Origin: Burkholderiales bacterium | GTDB lineage: Bacteria > Pseudomonadota > Gammaproteobacteria > Burkholderiales > SG8-39 | Reading direction: 5' to 3' | DNA length: 64,000 nt | Assembly (NCBI GenBank): GCA_020848075.1 | Contig: JADLAV010000029.1 | Location: 1-64,000, forward strand | In this document: positions 17,305-27,204 of the stretch, in pieces | Layout of the letters: the number at the start of each line of letters is the position of its first letter | How positions within the stretch are numbered: position 1 is the first letter of the stretch | Translations under genes and position numbers: made by a program | Notes under the pieces: model-generated | The model's input: only the letters and a program-made list of their open reading frames with translations | Database searches by the model: none | What the model was told of the DNA's origin: nothing

Positions 17305-17326
17305 GGCGGGAATGACGGGCTTCTGC
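17305..17326. repeat. REP-like intergenic fragment
   Basis: A 22-base segment containing GGGAATGACGGGCTTCTGC recurs without mismatch at 60473-60494, both just outside coding regions. It belongs to the GGGAATGACG family also found at 21981-22056, 41248-41334 and 60237-60497. Short gap 17254-17335 otherwise holds nothing. Confidence 0.7.
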
Positions 17327-17335
17327 GGTGCAGCC

Positions 17336-17887
17336 CTAGGTGCGCTTCCACTTGATGCTGCAGCCGATCGACGGGATCTGCTCCGCCGGGCCGCGTCCGG
17401 TGCGCGCGATCTGCGTCATGGCCTCGAACAGCTCGCGGCGCGCATCCGGCACGAGCGCCCGGCGCGAGGCGTCCAGGCGACCGCGGTACTGCAGCTCGAG
17501 GTCCGCGTTGAACCCGAAGAAATCCGGCGTGCACTGCGCGTCGTAGGCCTTGGCCACCGCCTGCGTCTCGTCGAAGACGTACGGAAAGGAAAACCCGGAT
17601 TCGTCGGCGACCCGCTTCATGCCGTCGAACGAGTCCTCCGGGTAGTCCGCGGGATCGTTGGGATTGATCGCGATGCTGCCGATGCCGTGCGCCGCGAGCT
17701 CGCGGCACTCCCGCACGAGTCGTGGCCGCACCGCCTGAACGTATGGGCAGTGATTGCAGATGAACATGACGAGGAGGCCGTTCGGCCCGCGGGCGGTCGC
17801 CAGGCTGTGACGCCTGCCGTCGACGCCGGGAAGATCGAAGTCGGCTGCCTTCCAGCCGAACTCGCAGACGGAGGATTGCGCTGCCAT
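17336..17887 (-). CDS. Thioredoxin-fold redoxin (AhpC/TSA-like)
   Basis: A 183-residue cytoplasmic redoxin. The active site is CNHCPYV, the well-known CNHCP variant of this redoxin subgroup, placed after the first strand (NGLLVMFICNHCPY); a third Cys occurs near the C terminus in PSIGCSIKW, also typical. It likely acts in thiol/peroxide chemistry. It is alone between the phosphatase operon and divergently transcribed rsmE. Confidence 0.88.
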   Translation of the reverse strand: MAAQSSVCEFGWKAADFDLPGVDGRRHSLATARGPNGLLVMFICNHCPYVQAVRPRLVRECRELAAHGIGSIAINPNDPADYPEDSFDGMKRVADESGFSFPYVFDETQAVAKAYDAQCTPDFFGFNADLELQYRGRLDASRRALVPDARRELFEAMTQIARTGRGPAEQIPSIGCSIKWKRT

Positions 17888-17966
17888 GCTCGAGATCGTT
17901 GACGGGGAACCGCGGTAAGCTCCCTTGCAATCGCCGCGTCGAGAAGGCCGCGGTCGACCCCGGGAT

Positions 17967-17975
17967 TGCTAAAAT
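17967..17975 (+). promoter_or_regulatory. Extended -10 promoter of rsmE, predicted leaderless start
   Basis: TGCTAAAAT is an extended -10 element (TGn followed by TAAAAT, 17970-17975). Only six bases separate it from the rsmE ATG at 17982, so transcription is expected to begin at or next to the A of the start codon. No ribosome-binding sequence lies in between, consistent with a leaderless mRNA. No convincing -35 hexamer is visible. Confidence 0.5.
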
Positions 17976-17981
17976 TCTAGC

Positions 17982-18755
17982 ATGTCGTCACCGGCGACTT
18001 CCGCCAGGCCGGATGCCGCAGCGCTCGAGGCGCGCACGCATCGGCTGTATTGCGACGGCCCGCTCTCGCCGGGCGCGACGGTCCATCTTCCGGACCGCGC
18101 CGCGCGGCATGTCGTGGCGCTTCGCCTGCAGATCGGCGATGCGGTGGTCCTCTTCAACGGCGACGGCACGGAGTCGTCCGCGGTGCTCACCGCGGTCGGC
18201 AGGCGCGGCGTCGCGGCCGTCATCCGCACCCGTGCGGCAGTCGATCGCGAGTCGCCGCTCCCGATCCACCTGGCGCAGGGCGTCTGCGCCGCCGACCGGA
18301 TGGACCTCGTGCTGCAGAAGGCGACCGAGCTGGGCGTGACGTCCATCCAGCCGGTGGTGACTGCGCGATCGGTGGTGCGCCTTGCCTCGGAGCGGCTCGA
18401 GCGCCGCGAGCTGCACTGGCGGAACGTCGTCATCGCGGCGTGCGAGCAGTGTGGTCGGAACAGGATCCCGCAGCTGCAGGGCATGCTGCCGTTCGCGCGA
18501 TTCGTGGCGCGCGCACCGGATTCGGGACAGCGCCTGCTCCTCGCGCCGGACGCCGGCACACGCTTGCGCGACCTCGCTCCGGCGAGCCCACTCCACGTCC
18601 TCGTCGGGCCCGAGGGCGGTCTCGCGCCGGAGGAGCGCGCCGCGGCGCTCGCCGCCGGATTCGTCCCCGTCCGGTTCGGTCCGCGCGTGCTGCGCACCGA
18701 GACCGCGCCGCTCGCCGCGCTCGCGGCGCTGCAGGCGCTGTGGGGAGACTGCTGA
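17982..18755 (+). CDS. rsmE: 16S rRNA m3U1498 methyltransferase RsmE
   Basis: Methylates N3 of U1498 in 16S rRNA. The 257-residue protein has an N-terminal PUA-like part (HRLYCDG, RAARHVVALRLQIGD) and a C-terminal SPOUT knot: LVGPEGGLAPEE and FGPRVLRTETAPLAALAALQ are the SAM-binding trefoil signatures, and QKATELGVTSIQPV the family-typical middle motif. Length and order are normal. See the separate entry for its apparently leaderless promoter. It converges on the ankyrin-repeat gene with a five-base gap. Confidence 0.95.
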   Translation: MSSPATSARPDAAALEARTHRLYCDGPLSPGATVHLPDRAARHVVALRLQIGDAVVLFNGDGTESSAVLTAVGRRGVAAVIRTRAAVDRESPLPIHLAQGVCAADRMDLVLQKATELGVTSIQPVVTARSVVRLASERLERRELHWRNVVIAACEQCGRNRIPQLQGMLPFARFVARAPDSGQRLLLAPDAGTRLRDLAPASPLHVLVGPEGGLAPEERAAALAAGFVPVRFGPRVLRTETAPLAALAALQALWGDC

Positions 18756-18760
18756 AGGGG

Positions 18761-19351
18761 TTACTTCTTGGCCGCCGCTTCCAGCAGCGCGACGAGCTCC
18801 GGATTGCCGTTGCGCCTCGCGAGCTCGAGCGCGCTCGTCCCCCAGATGTCCGTGGCGCCGGGGTCCACGCCGCGCCCCGCGAGGAAGAGGCGCACCGCGA
18901 TGACGTCCCCGCGCTTGATGGCTTCGAGGTACTGCTGCTTGTCGTGGTAGGCGAGGCCCATGCCGGCGAGGTCCTTGCGGGCGCGGATGGCCGGCGCGTC
19001 CTCCGCCGAGCGGCGGGCCGCCGCCGCCTCCTTCTGCTGCAGGACGAGCAGCGCGCGGCCGATCGAGATCATCTTCTCCCGCTCGGCCTCCGGCACGTCC
19101 GAGAAGAGCTCCTGCGCGAGCGCGTTCGCCTCTGCGTTGCGGCCGGCGAGGATGTCCTCGACCGCCTGCTGCGACTGCGCCCCTTCTTCCTTCGCGGCGC
19201 TCTGCATCACCACCTGAAGGATCGAAAGGAACCGGCTGAACGTGCTCCAGTCATCGGTCGCGGGATCCGCCGCGTGCGCCGGGACGAGCACCACCGCCGC
19301 GGCGAGCGCGGCGGCGAGCTTCCGGAGCTGCATCGAGATTCGGGTTTGCAT
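18761..19351 (-). CDS. Exported ankyrin-repeat protein
   Basis: 196 residues. A signal peptide (MQTRISMQLRKLAAALAAAVVLVPAHA) precedes a helical region and a C-terminal ankyrin pair: EAIKRGDVIAVRLFLAGRGVDPGATDIWGTSALELARRNGNPELVALLEAAA. The ATG at 19351 follows GGAGG. Periplasmic single-domain ankyrin proteins usually mediate protein contacts; no catalytic motif is present. Probably transcribed alone, divergent from argA. Confidence 0.85.
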   Translation of the reverse strand: MQTRISMQLRKLAAALAAAVVLVPAHAADPATDDWSTFSRFLSILQVVMQSAAKEEGAQSQQAVEDILAGRNAEANALAQELFSDVPEAEREKMISIGRALLVLQQKEAAAARRSAEDAPAIRARKDLAGMGLAYHDKQQYLEAIKRGDVIAVRLFLAGRGVDPGATDIWGTSALELARRNGNPELVALLEAAAKK

Positions 19352-19509
19352 CGTCGCCTCCGCGTCACGGGCCGATTTTAAACAACGTGCAGCTACCGTG
19401 CGCCGTTGACCCGCCGGGGACGCCCGCCCGGCCGCCGCCGGTGGGCCTCGAGCCCGGATCACCGGGGAAAGTGCCTTAGAATCCGCCCGTTGCCAACGCT
19501 CGCCGCGCC

Positions 19510-20826
19510 ATGCCCGAACCGAACACCCGTTTCGTCACCTGGTTTCGCTCGGTTGCGCCCTACTTCCACGCCTTCCGCGGCCGCACGTTCGTCGTGGCGT
19601 TCGCCGGCGAAGTGCTGGCCGACGGCAAGTTCGTCGGCCTCGCGCACGACCTCAACCTGCTGCAGAGCGCAGGGATCCGGCTCGTGCTCGTGCACGGATC
19701 GCGCCCGCAGATCAACCGGCAGCTCGCGCGCCGGCGGCTGGCGCCGCGCTACAGCCAGGACATGCGCATCACCGACGCAACCGCGCTCGAGTGCGTCAAG
19801 GAGGCCGTCGGCGTGCTGCGCGTGGAGATCGAGGCGCAGCTCTCGCAGGGGTTGCCCAACTCGCCGATGGCCGGCGCCGCGATCCGCCTCGCCTCGGGCA
19901 ACTACATCACCGCGCAGCCCATCGGCATCGTGGAGGGCGTGGACTTCCACTACACGGGCCAGGTCCGGCGCGTCGATGCGGCGGCGATCGCCGAGGCGCT
20001 CGATCACGGCAGGATCGTACTGCTCTCGAACGTCGGGTACTCGCCCACCGGGGAAGTGTTCAACCTCGCGATGGAGGACGTGGCGCTCGCGACCGCCGTC
20101 GCGCTGAAGGCTGACAAGCTGATCTTCCTCTCCGACGCGCCGGTGTCCGATCGCGACCGCAAGCTGGTGCCCGAGCTCACCGCGCACGATGCCGAGCGGC
20201 TCCTCGGACGCGGCAAGCACCTCTCGGGCGAGACGCGCCGGTGCCTCGCGCGGGCGGCGCGCGCGGTGCGCGAAGGCGTCGCGCGGGCGCACGTGGTGAG
20301 TCGCGGCGAAGACGGTGCGCTCCTGATCGAGCTCTTCACGCACGAAGGGTCGGGCACCATGCTCACCGCCGACAAGCTCGAGCGGCTCCGCCCGGCGACG
20401 ATCGACGACGTCGGCGGCATCCTGCAGCTGATCGAGCCGCTCGAGGCGGAGGGCGCTCTGGTGCGGCGCGGGCGCGAGCGGCTGGAGCAGGAGATCGGCC
20501 GCTTCTTCGTGATCGAGCACGACCAGCTGATCCTGGGGTGCGCGGCGCTCTATCCGTTCGCGCGCACGAAGAGCGTGGAGCTCGCGGCGCTCGCGGTGCG
20601 CCCGGAGTACCGCGGCCGCGGCTACGGCGAGAAGCTCCTCGACGCGCTCGAGGTGCGCGCGCGCGCGATGGGCATGCAGAAGCTGTTCGTGCTCACGACC
20701 CGCACCGCGCAGTGGTTCATCGAGCGCGGCTTCGTCGCGAACGGGATCGGCGCGCTGCCGAAGGAGAAGCGCGAGCTCTACAACTGGCAACGCCGCTCGA
20801 AGGTGCTGGTCAAGACGCTCGCCTGA
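19510..20826 (+). CDS. argA: Amino-acid N-acetyltransferase (N-acetylglutamate synthase)
   Basis: First step of arginine biosynthesis: acetyl-CoA + glutamate. At 438 residues it has the classical bacterial fusion: amino-acid kinase fold (about 1-290; [44 protein letters not shown]), which binds arginine for feedback, and a GNAT domain (about 295-438) with acetyl-CoA loop [14 protein letters not shown] and [16 protein letters not shown] box at 19477-19482 is a plausible -10 about 28 bases upstream of the ATG; there is no clear ribosome site. Confidence 0.95.
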   Translation: MPEPNTRFVTWFRSVAPYFHAFRGRTFVVAFAGEVLADGKFVGLAHDLNLLQSAGIRLVLVHGSRPQINRQLARRRLAPRYSQDMRITDATALECVKEAVGVLRVEIEAQLSQGLPNSPMAGAAIRLASGNYITAQPIGIVEGVDFHYTGQVRRVDAAAIAEALDHGRIVLLSNVGYSPTGEVFNLAMEDVALATAVALKADKLIFLSDAPVSDRDRKLVPELTAHDAERLLGRGKHLSGETRRCLARAARAVREGVARAHVVSRGEDGALLIELFTHEGSGTMLTADKLERLRPATIDDVGGILQLIEPLEAEGALVRRGRERLEQEIGRFFVIEHDQLILGCAALYPFARTKSVELAALAVRPEYRGRGYGEKLLDALEVRARAMGMQKLFVLTTRTAQWFIERGFVANGIGALPKEKRELYNWQRRSKVLVKTLA

Positions 20827-20902
20827 GGGCGCGAACCGCACCGCGCTCCGGGCGACCGGGCGCTACAATGTCCGCAGCGAAATCCGCAGTCGGAGCAGGG
20901 AC

Positions 20903-21178
20903 ATGGCGAGGATGGTGAACTGCATCAAGCTCGGCCGCGAGGCCGAAGGGCTCGATTTCCCGCCGGTGCCCGGCGCGCTCGGCAAGCGCATCTGGGAGAA
21001 CGTCTCGAAGGAGGCATGGCAGCAGTGGATCAAGCATCAGACCATGCTGAGCAACGAGAACCGGCTGAACCTGGCCGACGCCAAGGCGCGCAAGTACCTG
21101 CTGGAGCAGACCGAGCAGTATTTCTTCGGTGGGGAGGTGGATCGCCCCGCGGGGTACGTGCCCCCCGCGAAAGCCTGA
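20903..21178 (+). CDS. yggX: Fe(II)-trafficking / oxidative damage protection protein YggX
   Basis: 91 residues, full family length, starting [17 protein letters not shown] with the conserved Cys7, then [31 protein letters not shown] and the C-terminal EQYFFGG. Thought to protect iron-sulfur proteins and buffer Fe(II). A ribosome site (GGAGCAGGGAC) precedes ATG, and TACAAT at 20864-20869 is a likely -10. Adjacent to argA in the same direction, an order seen in other Betaproteobacteria. Confidence 0.96.
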   Translation: MARMVNCIKLGREAEGLDFPPVPGALGKRIWENVSKEAWQQWIKHQTMLSNENRLNLADAKARKYLLEQTEQYFFGGEVDRPAGYVPPAKA

Positions 21179-21225
21179 CCCTGGCCGAGGGGGCGCGGCC
21201 GGCGGCGTAACGCCGCGCCGCCCGG

Positions 21226-21927
21226 TCAGCCGCCGGCGGCCTCGGCGATCTCCTCGTTCCGCAGGTGCCGCACGTCGCGGCCCTCCACCATGTAGATCAC
21301 GTATTCGGCCATGTTCTTGGCATGGTCGCCGATCCGCTCGAGCGCCTTCGCGACGAACAGCACCTCCAGACATCGGCTGATCGTCCGCGGGTCCTCCATC
21401 ATGAAGGTGATCAGCTGGCGCAGGATGCCGCGGAACTCCGCGTCGACCGCATCGTCTTCCCTGACGACGTCGAGCGCGGCCTTGACGTCCAGCCGCGCAA
21501 AGGCATCGAGCGCCTTGCGCAGCATCGCCAGCGTGAGTGCCGCAACGCTCTTGACCTCGACCCGCGGCATGTACATCCGCTCGGCGGTGTGAATCAGCTT
21601 GGCCATGCGCGCGATCTTCTCGGCTTCGTCGCCGATGCGCTCCAGGTCGGTGATCGTCTTGATCACCGCGATCAGCAGCCGCAGGTCGCTCGCGGCCGGC
21701 TGCCGGCGCGCGATGATGTGGCTGCAGTCCTCGTCCAGCTGCACCTCGGCGGCGTTCACGCGGTGATCGTCCGTGATCACCCGCTCGATCTCGGCGAGAT
21801 CGCCCGACGCCAGGCCGTCGACGGCGCGCACGATCTGCTGCTCCACCAGCCCGCCCATCTGCAGGACGCGGGTCCGCACCGCCTCGAGCTCGGCGTCGAA
21901 CTGCCTTGAAGTGTGGTGCTCGGCCAT
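21226..21927 (-). CDS. phoU: Phosphate-transport regulator PhoU
   Basis: 233 residues made of two three-helix PhoU bundles, each with the metal-binding pattern (DLERIGDEAEKIA and ALERIGDHAKNMAEYV). PhoU represses the PhoR/PhoB response through the PstSCAB transporter when phosphate is plentiful. The genes usually beside it (pst, phoB/R) are not in the window. A strong GGAGGGG precedes the ATG. Confidence 0.96.
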   Translation of the reverse strand: MAEHHTSRQFDAELEAVRTRVLQMGGLVEQQIVRAVDGLASGDLAEIERVITDDHRVNAAEVQLDEDCSHIIARRQPAASDLRLLIAVIKTITDLERIGDEAEKIARMAKLIHTAERMYMPRVEVKSVAALTLAMLRKALDAFARLDVKAALDVVREDDAVDAEFRGILRQLITFMMEDPRTISRCLEVLFVAKALERIGDHAKNMAEYVIYMVEGRDVRHLRNEEIAEAAGG

Positions 21928-21980
21928 CGCGGCCCCTCCGGCGGGTAGCGCAAATGCAATTCAGGGAACCTCTGGTTCAA

Positions 21981-22056
21981 GTCATCCCCGCGCAGGCGGG
22001 GATCCAGCAAGTTGCTGATTGCGCCTCAACTGGATTCCCGCTTACGCGGGAATGAC
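21981..22056. repeat. Inverted pair of REP-like hairpins
   Basis: GTCATCCCCGC...GGGGATCCAG (21981-22007) and CTGGATTCCCGC...GGGAATGAC (22030-22056) are two 27-base hairpin units in opposite orientation separated by 22 bases, a BIME-like arrangement. They fill the gap between phoU and rpiA. The same unit type recurs at 41248-41334 and 60237-60497. Confidence 0.8.
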
Positions 22057-22114
22057 GAGCTCCCTTGAGACTTTCTTTAGCATAGCATTGCGACAGCCAT
22101 GTTTCAGCGCCGGC

Positions 22115-22777
22115 TCAGGCGCGCTCGAGCGTTCGCACGCCCTGCGCCGTCCCGAGCAGCAGCACATCGGCGGGGCGCCGCGCGAAGAGCCCATTGGTGA
22201 CGACGCCGACGATGTTGTTGATCCGCGCCTCGAGCGCCACCGGGTCGAGCATGCTCAAGCCGGAGACGTCGAGGATCAGGTTGCCGTTGTCGGTGACGAG
22301 GCCCTCGCGCAAGCGGGGCCGGCCGCCGAGCCTGACCAGCTCGCGCGCGACGTAGGAGCGGGCGAGCGGAATCACCTCGACCGGCAGCGGAAAGCCTCCG
22401 AGCACCGGCACGAGCTTCGACTCGTCGGCTATGCAGACGAACTTGCGCGCCACGGCGGCGACGATCTTCTCCCGCGTGAGGGCTCCACCCCCACCCTTGA
22501 TCATCGCGAGATGCTCGGTGATCTCGTCGGCGCCGTCCACGTAGACCGGCAGCTCGCTCACGCTGTTGAGATCCTGCAGGCGGATCCCGTGGCCCTTCAG
22601 GCGCGCCGCGGTCTTCTCCGAGCTCGCCACCGCGCCCGCGATCCTGCCTTTCATCTTCGCCAGCTCGTCGATGAAGAAGTCCGCGGTGGACCCCGTGCCC
22701 ACGCCGATCACCGCATCCTCCACCACGTGCTTCACCGCCGCGCGCGCGGCCGCGGCCTTGAGCTCGTCCTGGGTCAT
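22115..22777 (-). CDS. rpiA: Ribose-5-phosphate isomerase A
   Basis: Interconverts ribose 5-phosphate and ribulose 5-phosphate. 220 residues with every family block: [13 protein letters not shown] (phosphate loop), [18 protein letters not shown] (catalytic Asp), [14 protein letters not shown] (catalytic Glu/Lys), DESKLV and [18 protein letters not shown] precedes the ATG. Confidence 0.97.
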   Translation of the reverse strand: MTQDELKAAAARAAVKHVVEDAVIGVGTGSTADFFIDELAKMKGRIAGAVASSEKTAARLKGHGIRLQDLNSVSELPVYVDGADEITEHLAMIKGGGGALTREKIVAAVARKFVCIADESKLVPVLGGFPLPVEVIPLARSYVARELVRLGGRPRLREGLVTDNGNLILDVSGLSMLDPVALEARINNIVGVVTNGLFARRPADVLLLGTAQGVRTLERA

Positions 22778-22841
22778 CGCCTTCTCCTCTCGCCGCCGCT
22801 CGTGATGCTCACACCTCGCTCATGATCCCACGCGCTCGGCG

Positions 22842-23930
22842 CTATGGCCGCGTCGAGGCGCTCGCCGGCTCGAGCGCGAGCTCCCCGAGCAGGGCGCGCG
22901 CCCGGGCGCTGCCGTTGGCGGCCGCGAACTCGAGCCAGGCACGCGCGGCAGCACGATCCGGCGGGACGCCATCGCCCTTGTAGTACAGCAGGCCGAGATT
23001 CAGCTGCGCCTGGGGGTCGCGCTGGTCGGCCGCGCGCCGGAACCAACGGATCGCCTCGGGGACGTCGCGCGCCGGGGCCTCGTCACGCGCGTGGAGCGCG
23101 CCGAGGTTGTACAGCGCGTCCACCTCGCCCGCGTCCGCGGCGATGCCATACCAGCGCGCGGCCTGCGCGCCGTCGCTCGCCACTCCCCGTCCGCGCTCAT
23201 AGGCCATGCCCAGGCGCAGTGCCGCCTCGGCGTCGCCGTGCTCGGCAAGCGGTGCGAGCAGCCTGATCGCCTCGGCGTCGGCGCCGCCCTCGGCGAGCGC
23301 ATCCGCCTCGGCCAAGGCAGCGGCATTGCGCAACCCTGTCAGACGAAGCCCCGCGAGGAACGCGTCGCCTTCGGTGCGCACCGCGGCGCGGTCGGCGCCT
23401 TCGATCGCCCATTCGGCGTAGCTCGCGTCCACGAGAAGACCGGGCGCTTCCGGGTGCAGACACGCCCGGCCCACGATGCGGACGATGTGGGGGTAGAAGT
23501 AGCTGTCCCGACTGTCCTCCGCGCTCAGCCGGTATCGCACGCACCACGGCGCCGCCTCGCTCTCCAGCGCTTCGGTGTGCTCCGTCAGATCGTAGTGACT
23601 CGGATCGGGCGCTTGCGGCCGCCGCTCCCTGACGTGCGCGAGGAGCGCCGCGGCAGTCACGGGCCTCTGCGCGAGCCGCTCGGTGGTCGCGACCGCGACG
23701 ATGCCGTACGACGCATCTGGCACCCGCCGCGCGAAGACGACGCGCTCGGGAGACTTCATCAGGCTGAACCACTTTCCGCCCGGCGGCGGATGCAGCGCGA
23801 ATCCGCGGAACGCCCAGGTCCGGTCCGGCTCGCTCACCGGGTTGGGCACGAGCTCCCCGGCCAACGCGAGCGCGCCCCCGCCGAGCAGCGCGGCGCACAC
23901 CGCCACGGCGCACATCCCTCGCAGCCGCAT
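22842..23930 (-). CDS. Exported Sel1/TPR-repeat protein
   Basis: 362 residues. Signal peptide or N-terminal anchor (MCAVAVCAALLGGGALALAG), a strand-rich domain of about 180 residues not recognised, then Sel1-like repeats: GDAEAALRLGMAYERGRGV, AARWYGIAADAGEVDALYNL, EAIRWFRRAADQRDPQAQLNLGLLYYKGDGV. Such solenoids bind partner proteins in the envelope. The start is ATG 23930, 11 bases after the lpdA stop (ATG 23915 is the alternative), so it may be the distal gene of the pyruvate dehydrogenase transcript, though no functional link is evident. Confidence 0.8.
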   Translation of the reverse strand: MRLRGMCAVAVCAALLGGGALALAGELVPNPVSEPDRTWAFRGFALHPPPGGKWFSLMKSPERVVFARRVPDASYGIVAVATTERLAQRPVTAAALLAHVRERRPQAPDPSHYDLTEHTEALESEAAPWCVRYRLSAEDSRDSYFYPHIVRIVGRACLHPEAPGLLVDASYAEWAIEGADRAAVRTEGDAFLAGLRLTGLRNAAALAEADALAEGGADAEAIRLLAPLAEHGDAEAALRLGMAYERGRGVASDGAQAARWYGIAADAGEVDALYNLGALHARDEAPARDVPEAIRWFRRAADQRDPQAQLNLGLLYYKGDGVPPDRAAARAWLEFAAANGSARARALLGELALEPASASTRP

Positions 23931-23941
23931 GCGCGCGGGCA

Positions 23942-25729
23942 CTAGTGCTTCCTGAGCGGCGGGAGGTCGGTGCACACGCCTTCGTAGAGCTCGGCGGCCA
24001 TGCCGACGCTCTCGCCGAGCGTCGGGTGCGGATGGATGGTCCTGCTGATGTCCACGGCATCGGCGCCCATCTCGATCGCGAGCGCGATCTCGCTGATCAG
24101 ATCGCCGGCCCCGGTGCCGACGATCCCGCCGCCGATCACGCGATGCGTCTCGCTGTCGAAGATCAGCTTGGTGAAGCCCTCGTCGCGGCCGTTGGCGATG
24201 GCGCGGCCCGAGGCGGCCCAGGGAAACTTGGCGACCCCGTGCTTGACACCCTGCTTCTTCGCCTCCTCCTCGGTCAGCCCGACCCACGCGATCTCCGGGT
24301 CCGTGTACGCCACCGACGGGATGGCGCGCGCGTCGAAGAAGGACTTCTGCCCGGCGGCGACTTCGGCGGCGACGTGGCCTTCGTGCACCGCCTTGTGCGC
24401 GAGCATCGGCTGCCCGACGATGTCGCCGATGGCGAAGATGTGCGGCACGTTCGTGCGCATCTGCCAGTCGACCGCGATGAACCCGCGCTCGTCGACCGCG
24501 ACCCCGGCCGCGTCGGCGCCGACATTCCTGCCGTTCGGCGTGCGCCCCACCGAGACCAGCACCAGATCGTAGAGCTGCGGCGCGGACGGCGCGCCCGCAC
24601 CTTCGAACCAGACCTTCAGACCGGCCCCGGTCGCCTCGACCTTGGTGGTTCTGGTCTTCAGCATGACGTTGTCGAAGCGCTTCGCGTTGAACTTCTGCCA
24701 CACCGCGACGAGATCGCGGTCTGCGCCGGTCATGAGCCCGTCCAGCATCTCGACCACGTCGAGCCGCGCGCCGAGCGCCGAGTATACGGTCCCCATCTCG
24801 AGCCCGATGATGCCGCCGCCGATCACGAGCATGCGCTGCGGGCGCGCCGGCAGCGCGAGCGCGCCGGTGGAATCGACGATGCGCGGATCCTGCGGCAGGA
24901 ACGGCAGCCGCGCCGCCTGCGATCCCGCCGCGATGATCGCGTGCCTGAACGCCACGATCTTGCGTCCGGCCGCGGTTTCGACGGTCATGTGGCTTGGCCC
25001 GGAAAACCTGCCCACGCCCTGGACGACAGTCACCTTGCGGGCCTTCGCCATGCTCGCAAGCCCGCTCGTCAGCTTGCCCACGACCTTCGATTTCCACGCG
25101 CGCAGCTGCTCGAGATCGATCTGCGGCTCGCCGAAGGCGACGCCGTGCGACGCGAGCTGCCGCGCCTCGCCCATGACCGCCGCGACGTGCAACAGCGCCT
25201 TGGACGGGATGCATCCGACGTTGAGGCAGACCCCGCCGAGCGCCGGGTAGCGCTCGACGAGCACGGTCGCCAGGCCGAGATCGGCGGCGCGGAACGCGGC
25301 AGAGTAGCCGCCGGGACCCGAGCCGAGCACGACGACGTCGCACTGCACGTCCGCCTTGCCGGTGAAGGCGCCGGCCGCGGGCGCCGGCTGCGCAGCGCCC
25401 GCCGCCGCGCCTCCTCCCTTGCCCTCCGCCTGGACGGAGGCAGGAGATCGCTGCGCGACCGTCGCGACGGGTGCGCCCGGCTGTGCCTCGCCCGTCTCGA
25501 GCAGGAGGATCGGCGTGCCCTGCGAGACCTTGTCGCCGGGCTTCAGCTTGATCTCGCGCACCACGCCCGGCGCCGGCGCCGGAATGTCCATCGTCGCCTT
25601 GTCGGACTCGAGCGTGATGAGGCCCGATTCCGCCTCGACCCGGTCGCCCGGCTTCACCAGGATCTCGATGACGGGGACGTCCTTGAAGTCGCCGATGTCG
25701 GGGACCTTGACTTCGATCGTTTGGGTCAT
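23942..25729 (-). CDS. lpdA: Dihydrolipoyl dehydrogenase (E3) with N-terminal lipoyl domain
   Basis: Reoxidises the dihydrolipoyl arm of pyruvate dehydrogenase. 595 residues: lipoyl domain 1-80 with lipoylated Lys in [11 protein letters not shown], an Ala/Gly/Pro linker to about 125, then the flavoprotein disulfide reductase: [11 protein letters not shown], redox CLNVGC, NAD motif [17 protein letters not shown] and C-terminal HPHPTLGES with the active His. The extra lipoyl domain on E3 is characteristic of Betaproteobacteria and Neisseria. Third gene of aceE-aceF-lpdA; the 121-base gap after aceF holds no gene. Confidence 0.96.
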   Translation of the reverse strand: MTQTIEVKVPDIGDFKDVPVIEILVKPGDRVEAESGLITLESDKATMDIPAPAPGVVREIKLKPGDKVSQGTPILLLETGEAQPGAPVATVAQRSPASVQAEGKGGGAAAGAAQPAPAAGAFTGKADVQCDVVVLGSGPGGYSAAFRAADLGLATVLVERYPALGGVCLNVGCIPSKALLHVAAVMGEARQLASHGVAFGEPQIDLEQLRAWKSKVVGKLTSGLASMAKARKVTVVQGVGRFSGPSHMTVETAAGRKIVAFRHAIIAAGSQAARLPFLPQDPRIVDSTGALALPARPQRMLVIGGGIIGLEMGTVYSALGARLDVVEMLDGLMTGADRDLVAVWQKFNAKRFDNVMLKTRTTKVEATGAGLKVWFEGAGAPSAPQLYDLVLVSVGRTPNGRNVGADAAGVAVDERGFIAVDWQMRTNVPHIFAIGDIVGQPMLAHKAVHEGHVAAEVAAGQKSFFDARAIPSVAYTDPEIAWVGLTEEEAKKQGVKHGVAKFPWAASGRAIANGRDEGFTKLIFDSETHRVIGGGIVGTGAGDLISEIALAIEMGADAVDISRTIHPHPTLGESVGMAAELYEGVCTDLPPLRKH

Positions 25730-25850
25730 GAGTTGATCGGCGGAGCGTGAGTTGCAAGGAGCAGGGAGCGTGGGTCGAGGTGCGCTTTCGCTGGAGGGCG
25801 CGCGCCGCGAGCGCGCCGCGTCTCCGCGCGCCTCAGCCCCGACGCCTCGC

Positions 25851-27194
25851 TCAGAGCAGCGATCGGCGGATGTCCGACAGCACCGACGAAAGATAGCTCG
25901 TGAAGCGCGCCGCGGCCGCGCCGTCGATCACGCGATGGTCGTAGGAGAGCGAGAGCGGCAGCATGAGGCGCGGGACGAATTGCCCGTCCCTGAACACGGG
26001 ACGCATGGACGATCGGGAGACGCCGAGGATCGCGACCTCCGGCGCGTTGATGATCGGCGTGAACGACGTGCCGCCGACGCCGCCCAGGCTGGAAATCGAG
26101 AACGTGCCGCCCTGCATGTCGCCCGGCTTCAGCTTCTTCTCGCGCGCGAGCTGCGACACGCCGGCGAGCTCGCGCGCGAGGTCGAAGACCCCCTTGCGGT
26201 CGACGTCGCGGATGACCGGCACGACCAGCCCGTCGGGCGTGTCCACCGCCACCCCGATGTGGTAGTACTTCTTGACGATCAGGTTCTCGCCGTCGAGGGA
26301 GGCGTTGAACTCGGGATGCTGCCGCAGCGCGGTCACGCTGGCCTTGAGCAGGAACGCGAGCAGCGTGAGCTTGAACCCCTGCCGCTCGCTCTCGCCGGAC
26401 GAGCCCTTGCGAAAGGCCTCCAGATCGGTGACGTCGGCCTCGTCGAACTGGGTGACGTGCGGGATCGAGAGCCAGTTGCGGTGCAGGTTTGCGGCGGCAA
26501 TCCGCTTGATGCGCGACATCGGCCGCGCCTCGACCGGCCCGTATTTCGCGTAGTCGACCTTGGGCCAGTCGGGCAGCGCGAATGGCATCGCGCCGGCCGC
26601 TGCCGGGGCAGCCTCCCGCGCGGGCGCCTGGGCCATCATGCCCTTCACGAATCCCTGCACGTCGCCCTGCAGGATCCGTCCCTTCGGCCCGCTGCCCGTG
26701 ACCTTTGCAAGGTCGACGCCGAGCTCGCGCGCGAACTTGCGCACCGAGGGGCTCGCATGCGGCTTGAACGAACCGTTCTCCGGACCCGGGCCGGCCGGGA
26801 CCGGCGCACTCACCGCACGCGCCTGGGAGAGCGCTTCGAGCACCGCTTCCATCGGCGGCTCGGGCCGCTCGGCGGCTGGTCGGGATGGCATGGCAGCAGG
26901 CGGCGGAGCGGCCGGTGCGGGCGCGGCTGCCGAAGGCTGCCGCGACTCCCCCTCGATCGCCTCGAGGACGACGATCGGCACGCCCTCGGAGATCTTGTCG
27001 CCGACCTTCACCCGGATCTCTTTCACCACGCCGGCGTCGGGCGACGGGATCTCCATCGTCGCCTTGTCCGATTCCAGCGTGATCAGCGACTGTTCCCTGA
27101 CGACGGCGTCGCCCGGCTTCACCAGGATCTCGATGACGTCGACTTCCTTGAAGTCGCCGATGTCCGGGACGAGGACTTCCTTGATCGCGCCCAT
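25851..27194 (-). CDS. aceF: Pyruvate dehydrogenase E2, dihydrolipoamide acetyltransferase
   Basis: Transfers the acetyl group to CoA and forms the complex core. 447 residues: a single lipoyl domain (about 1-75, Lys in [11 protein letters not shown]), Pro/Ala linker, peripheral-subunit-binding domain ([28 protein letters not shown]) and the catalytic domain ending [13 protein letters not shown] with the catalytic His. Many enteric E2s have three lipoyl domains; the single copy here is compensated by the one on LpdA. Starts 10 bases after aceE. Confidence 0.96.
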   Translation of the reverse strand: MGAIKEVLVPDIGDFKEVDVIEILVKPGDAVVREQSLITLESDKATMEIPSPDAGVVKEIRVKVGDKISEGVPIVVLEAIEGESRQPSAAAPAPAAPPPAAMPSRPAAERPEPPMEAVLEALSQARAVSAPVPAGPGPENGSFKPHASPSVRKFARELGVDLAKVTGSGPKGRILQGDVQGFVKGMMAQAPAREAAPAAAGAMPFALPDWPKVDYAKYGPVEARPMSRIKRIAAANLHRNWLSIPHVTQFDEADVTDLEAFRKGSSGESERQGFKLTLLAFLLKASVTALRQHPEFNASLDGENLIVKKYYHIGVAVDTPDGLVVPVIRDVDRKGVFDLARELAGVSQLAREKKLKPGDMQGGTFSISSLGGVGGTSFTPIINAPEVAILGVSRSSMRPVFRDGQFVPRLMLPLSLSYDHRVIDGAAAARFTSYLSSVLSDIRRSLL

Positions 27195-27204
27195 CGCTCT
27201 GCGG

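Noticed and set aside
22842-25757. A single 971-codon frame running from inside lpdA into the Sel1 protein, suggesting a fusion.
   Set aside because: Only the Sel1 part is in the right frame; the upstream half is lpdA read in a wrong frame. Two separate genes with a short gap fit the sequence.
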